Under the pieces are notes generated by a model. The model was not told the origin of the DNA. It was given only the letters and a program-made list of their open reading frames with translations, and made no database searches. From contig NC_088321.1 of the NCBI RefSeq assembly GCF_910592395.1, positions 16,492,001-16,556,000 of the forward strand: a stretch of DNA of 64,000 nucleotides, in the 5' to 3' direction. This DNA comes from Lineus longissimus. Lineage: Eukaryota; Nemertea; Pilidiophora; Heteronemertea; Lineidae. The translations under genes and the position numbers were made by a program. Shown piece after piece: positions 58,997 through 64,000 of this stretch (within the stretch, counting starts at the first letter, position 1; every line of letters starts with the position of its first letter).

Positions 58997-61900
58997 CGTC
59001 GCTTCAACGTTGATCCGATCGCCGCGCCATCTCTAGCCAGAATTGATAACTGAAATATGTTGGAAAGTATATCAGTTCTTCAAGTTTAACAGAGATGCCG
59101 CGGCAATCGATTATACGGCGAACGCGCAAAATAATGAACTCTCACTCTCAGGTGCCGGGTTTAGGATGTAGGTATATGAGGAATCTGGGCAGCTCACTTA
59201 GGGAGGGCATTTGTTCAGTGAGGTGGCTTGATATGACCAATCAGAAGATGAACAAGGTTGTGACGTCGGTCCACAGGATAGCCTCTGATTTCTCCAGGCC
59301 CACACAAAACTAGACAGTAACAAAAATTTGTCATCGACCTCAAAATGCCAACCAGTTTATTCGTCGTCTGTTGCACAAGTTATCATCAGTATGATTCCGA
59401 TTGTCACATAGGCCTACATCACAAACAAAACGTCTTAGATGGCGTTCGAGTACCTCAGCCTCAGGAGTCTACCTGGGCAACCGACGGGAGTGAAAATTTT
59501 GGGCAGCCGTAACGGCCCTTATCCGATTTATATGAATACGTCGCTTCAACGTTGATCCGATCGCCGCGCCATCTCCAGGCAAACAGAAGAACTGAATCAC
59601 TGCAGAAAGTATTTCAGTTCTTCAAATTTAACAGAGATGGCGCGGCGATCGATTATACAGCGAACGCGCAAAATAATGAACTCTCAGGTGCCGGGTTTAG
59701 GATGTATGTATCAGAGGAATCTGGGCACTTAGGGAGGGCATTTGTTAAGGGGTGGCTTGATATGACCAATCAGATGATGAACAAGGTTGTGACGTCGGTC
59801 CAAAGGATAGCCTCTGATTTCTCCAGGCCCACAAAACTAGACGATAACAAAAACTTGTCATCGACCTCAAAATGCCAATTTACCTAAATACGTCGCTTCA
59901 ACGTTGATCCGATCGCCGCGCCATCTCCAGGCAGAAAGGGAGAACTGAAACACTGTAGAAAGTATTTCAGTTCTTCAAATTTAACAGAGATGGCGCGGCG
60001 ATCGATTATACAGCGAACGCGCAAAATAATGAACTCTCAGGTGCCGGTGTAATATATGTGAGTGTTTCCCGTGTGTGAGTGTTTCCCCTCATTGTTTGGG
60101 AACGCTCAAAAATAGATTGACAAGTTTTTCTGTGTATCCCCCCTATTGAAAAGTCGTGGTCTCTCTAGCTGCCTATTGTTTGGAAACACTGACACATGGG
60201 GAACAACCACAGATGTTACACCGGGTTTACGATGTAGGTATCAGAGGAATCTGGGCACTTAGGGAGGGCATTTGTTCAGTGAGGTGGCTTGATATGACCA
60301 ATCAGATGATGAACAAGGTTGTGAGGTTGGTCCAAAGGATAGCCTCTGATTCCTCGAGGCCCACAAAACTTGACGATAACAAAAACTTGTCATCGACCTC
60401 AAAAAGGTCAACATGCAAACTTTCAAATGAATTTATTTTTGAACAATTAGAGTACAGGTTATGTACACACACATAGACATGTACTCTTTTCCAAGTGACG
60501 ATTCAAAAGTTCCACCACCAACCACCGAATACCTGGCTATTCATGACTACCAAACGCTTCATTAAATGCAAGATTTGATTCAGTTTGCAGCATAATTGGT
60601 TGGTGGTATGCTGTTTTTTGAAGGTCGATCCTTAAAAAATTACCCTTGACTAAGGTACTGTTAGGTATTTGTAGGGTATTGTAGGTAAAGTAGGGGGTAA
60701 CTTGGCCAAATGTATGAAAATCTGGGAATCTGGAATCTGGGCAAATCACTGGTATGTCAGGATGGCTTTCCTTATAAGGTGTCCCTGCTACTTGGTCTTC
60801 GACCAGTTTATTCGTCGTCTGTTGCAAAAGCTGTCATTAGTATGATTCCAATTATATGTCACATAGTCCTACATCACAAACAGAACGTCTTAGATGGCGT
60901 TCGACTACCTAAGCCTCAGGATCGAGTCTACCCTGTGCAACCGACGGGACTGAGAATATTTTGGCAGCCGTAACGGCCCTTATCCGATTTACATAAATAC
61001 GTCGCTTCAACGTTGATCCGATCGCCGCGCCATCTCCAGGCAAACAGACGAACTGAAACACTGTAGAAAGTATTTCAGTTCTTCAAATTTAACAGAGATG
61101 GCGCGGCGATCGATTATACAGCGAACGCGCAAAATAAATGAACTCTCAGGTGCCGGGTTTAGGATGTATGTATCAGAGGAATCTGGGCACTTAGGGAGGG
61201 CATTTGTTCAGTGAGGTGGCTTGATATGACCAATCAGATGATGAACAAGGTTGTGAGGTTGGTCCAAAGGATAGCCTCTGATTCCTCACGGCCCACAAAA
61301 CTTGACGATAACAAAAACTTGTCATCGACCTCAAAAAGGTCAACATGCAAACTTCAAAATGAATTTATTTCTGAACAATTAGAGTACAGGTTATGTACAC
61401 ACACATAGGCATGTACTCTTTTCCAAGTGACGAAAAGCCCCACCACCAACCGCCAACCAGCGAATACCTGGCCATTCTTGACTACCAAACGCTTCATTAA
61501 ATGCAAGACTTGATTCAGTTTGCAGTATGTCAGAATGGCAATGATTATATGGTGTCCCTGCTACTTGGTCTTCGACCAGTTTATTCGTCGTCTCTGTTGC
61601 AAAGCTATCATTAGTATGATTCCAATTGTCACATAGTCCAACATCACAAACAAAACGTCTTAGATGGCGTTCGACTACCTCAGACTCAGGAGTCTACCCT
61701 GGGCAACCGACGGGACCGAGAATATTTGGGCAGCCGTAACGGCCCCTATCCGATTTACATGAATACGTCGCTTCAACGTTGATCCGATCGCCGCGCCATC
61801 TCCAGGCAAACAGAAGAACTGAAACACTGTAGAAAGTATTTCAGTTCTTCAAATTTAACAGAGATGGCGCGGCGATCGATTATACAGCGAACGCGCAAAA

Positions 61901-63075
61901 ATAAATGAAATCTCAGGTGCCGGGTTTAGGATGTATGTATCAGAGGAATCTGGGCACTTAGGGAGGGCATTTGTTCAGTGAGGTGGCTTGATATGACCAA
62001 TCAGATGATGAACAAGGTTGTGGCGTCGGTCCAAAGGATAGCCTCTGATTTCTCCAGGCCCACAAAACTAGACGATAACAAAAACTTGTCATCGACCTCA
62101 AAATGCCAATTTACCTAAATACGTCGCTTCAACGTTGATCCGATCGCCGCGCCATCTCCAGGCAGACAGGAAGAACTGAATCACTGTAGAAAGTATTTCA
62201 GTTCTTCAAATTTAACAGAGATGGCGCGGCGATCGATTATACAGCGAACGCGCAAAATAAATGAACTCTCAGGTGCCGGGTTTAGGATGTATGTATCAGA
62301 GGAATCTGGACACTTAGGGAGGGCATTTGTTCAGTGAGGTGGCTTGATATGACCAATCAGATGATGAACAAGGTTGTGACGTCAGTCCAAAGGATAGCCT
62401 CTGATTCCTCGAGGCCCACAAAACTTGACGATAACAAAAACTTGTCATCGACCTCAAAAACTTCCAAATGAAAATAACAGGATATATGTTTCAATACCAT
62501 GAATTTATTTTTGAATGATTAAAATACAGGTTATGTACACACACATAGACATGTACTCTTTTCCAAGTGATGATCAAAAACCACCACCAACCACCGAATA
62601 CCTGGCCATTCTTGACTACCAAACGCTTCATTAAATGCAAGACTTGATTCAGTTTGCAGTATGTCAGAATGGCAATGATTATATGGTGTCCCTGCTACTT
62701 GGTCTTCGACCAGTTTATTCGTCGTCTCTGTTGCAAAAGTTATCATCAGTAGGCCTATGATTCCGATTATTTGTCACATAGGCCTACATCACATACAGAA
62801 CATCTTAGATGGCGTTCGACTACCTCAGCGTCAGGAGTCTACCTTGGGCAACGCACGGGAGCGAGAAGTTTTGGGCAGCCGTAGCGGCCCCTATCCGATT
62901 TACATGAATACGTCGCTTCAACGTTGATCCGATCGCCGCGCCATCTCCAGGCAAACAGAAGAACTGAAACACTGCAGAAAGTATTTCAGTTCCTCATGTT
63001 TAACAGAGATGGCGCGGCGATCGATTATACAGCGAACGCGCAAAATAATGACCTCTCAGGTGCCGGGTTTAGGAT
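58890..63075. repeat. cluster of duplicated blocks, each with a GC-rich hairpin (7 copies)
   Basis: A core starting CGTCGCTTCAACGTTGATCC occurs at 58997, 59539, 59891, 61000, 61766, 62122 and 62911. In copies 2-7 it holds a double inverted repeat: GATCGCCGCGCCATCTC pairs with GAGATGGCGCGGCGATC, and inside that AGAACTGAAA pairs with TTTCAGTTCT around a short loop. Copy 1 has mutated arms. Cores are followed by GTGCCGGGTTTAGGATGTA and AGGTGGCTTGATATGACCAA blocks, and some also by a second module (GAATTTATTTCTGAACAATT, ACACACACATAG, CTTGGTCTTCGACCAGTTTA). Spacings of about 345-1110 bp reflect presence or absence of that module. No coding frame is conserved between copies. Confidence 0.85.
60047..60221. 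mobile_element. 175-bp TIR element inserted in hairpin-block copy 3
   Basis: Copy 3 is interrupted inside GTGCCGGGTTTA. The insert starts GTGTAATATATGTGAGTGTT and ends ...GATGTTACAC; the reverse complement of its right end (GTGTAACATCTGTGGTTGTT) matches the left end imperfectly. CG flanks both sides (60045-60046 and 60222-60223), and removing the insert plus one CG restores the uninterrupted sequence seen in sister copies. It is a short non-autonomous element with an apparent 2-bp target duplication; superfamily unassigned. Confidence 0.75.
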
Positions 63076-63078
63076 GTA

Positions 63079-63590
63079 CTAGCATAGTACCCGTCCTGTG
63101 GACGGGTTATTGAGGGGATTTGTCTCCCGTAGTGCATGGCAATTTTGGAAGTCCCCAAAACCACTGACGAAATGTAATGTATTGATGTATACATCATGGC
63201 TCGGATTTCCCCGTCAAATTCGTTTTCCAAGTAATTCCAAGTTTACATATTATCAAAACAACATTCTACATATAACCATAGATGACTTCCTACTACGAAA
63301 AACAACCTCTTCCCTCCCAATTTCGAGAACACTCCGGACAAACCTCACCACTTTCTCCTACACAGTGTTCTTGCGGCCCCTCCGGAGAAATTCCAAGGGG
63401 GCTACAGAATTAGACAACAACAACAAAATCGGGAATTCCCCATACCGGGAATCCCCATTTCTCAATCCCAAGAGAACAATGTACAGGTGTCCTCGCGGCC
63501 CTTTCGGAGAAATTTCCGGCAGCAGCGGATTTCATTAGCCCGACAAAAACGGGGAATCCCGATTTCACATTCCCCCAACACCACTGACGA
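63079..63590 (-). mobile_element. Helitron-like element, 3' end at 63079
   Basis: Read on the minus strand, the sequence ends with hairpin ACCCGTCC-ACA-GGACGGGT, six bases, then CTAG, and abuts T. This is the classic Helitron 3' terminus (GC-rich hairpin shortly before CTRR, inserted between A and T). It interrupts the repeat block at GATGTA|TGTATCAG, as judged from sister copies. The body (to roughly 63590) is non-coding; the 5' TC end was not fixed, and the block sequence beyond the expected site is missing. Two similar segments ending ACCACTGACGAA/ACCACTGACGAAC (63160 and 63580) may mark internal or terminal repeats. Confidence 0.55.
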
Positions 63591-63599
63591 ACTGCAATG

Positions 63600-64000
63600 T
63601 TTCATTCAATACCATGAATTTATTTCTGAACAATTGAAATACTGATTATGTAAACTGTTCCGTGGTGACCATCAAAAAGCCCTACCACCAACCACCGAAT
63701 ACCTGGCCATTCATTACTACCAAACGCGTCATTAGATGCAAGACTTGATTCAGTTTGCAGCATGATTGGTTGGTGGTGTGCAGTTTTCTGAAGGTCGATC
63801 CCTACTTAATAAAAATTACCCTTCGCTAAGGTACTATTAGGTATTTGTAGGGTATTGTAGGTAAATTAGGGGGTAATTTGACCAAATGTATGAAAATCTG
63901 GGAATCTGGAATCTGGGCAAATCACAGGTATGTCAGGATAGCTTATAAGGTGTCCCTGCTTCTTGGTCTTCGACCAGTTTATTCGTCGTCTGTTGCAAAA
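63600..64000. repeat. second module of the block cluster, running off the window
   Basis: Matches the module at about 60420-60830: GAATTTATTTCTGAACAATT, then CCACCAACCACCGAATACCTGG, GATTGGTTGGTGG, TAGGTATTTGTAGGGTATTG and CTTGGTCTTCGACCAGTTTA in the same order. The cluster continues past 64000. Confidence 0.8.

Overview
This window is nuclear DNA from an animal. Every multi-exon gene has GT-AG introns, and the gene families are metazoan (NOX5-type NADPH oxidase, tetraspanin, rhodopsin-class GPCR, MAP3K19-like kinase, pacifastin inhibitor, Mab21/cGAS-like protein). More than ten minisatellites are interleaved with LINE, SINE-like and TIR-transposon fragments. A marine invertebrate is likely. 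My best guess is a cephalochordate such as Branchiostoma, mainly because one intron is built entirely of tandem GT...AG minisatellite units, a kind of intronic repeat I recall from amphioxus. A spiralian is not excluded.

Layout. 1-5083: gene-poor, with a 3-kb 71-bp minisatellite. 5435-6383: a complete non-autonomous DNA transposon with 26-bp TIRs and a 9-bp target duplication. 7479-8660 (+): intronless peptide-GPCR-like receptor. 12098-13100: a 30-bp minisatellite and a CR1/L2-type LINE fragment. 13265-17038 (-): a single-exon 1257-aa ankyrin-repeat protein ending in a Mab21/cGAS-like nucleotidyltransferase domain. 21686-29134 (-): a 12-exon gene that I rebuilt phase by phase. It joins a CEP164-type WW module to a MAP3K19/YSK4-type kinase. 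One of its introns holds a LINE insertion and two decayed copies of the glycine-loop exon. 29500-34798: four tandem arrays. 35528-44795 (+): NOX5 (EF hands, six-TM haem domain, FAD/NADPH domain), missing only its first coding exon, followed by decayed copies of its last exon. 46242-47956 (-): a secreted pacifastin-type protease inhibitor whose second intron is nine tandem mini-introns. 48266-49226: 22-bp array. 50211-53684 (+): eight-exon tetraspanin. 55385-58375 (+): unrecognised single-pass membrane protein. 58997-64000: a cluster of duplicated blocks, each carrying a GC-rich hairpin; one block holds a 175-bp transposon insertion and another a Helitron-like end.

The genes do not form a pathway or operon. 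Two of them (the cGAS-like ankyrin protein and NOX5) fit innate-immune or redox roles, but their proximity is probably incidental. The recurring theme is local tandem duplication at several scales: ankyrin units inside a gene, whole exons that later decayed (twice), an intron multiplied ninefold, a splice donor duplicated, and many intergenic minisatellites. All exon boundaries were read by eye from splice consensus, reading frame and protein-family match; none is supported by transcript data.
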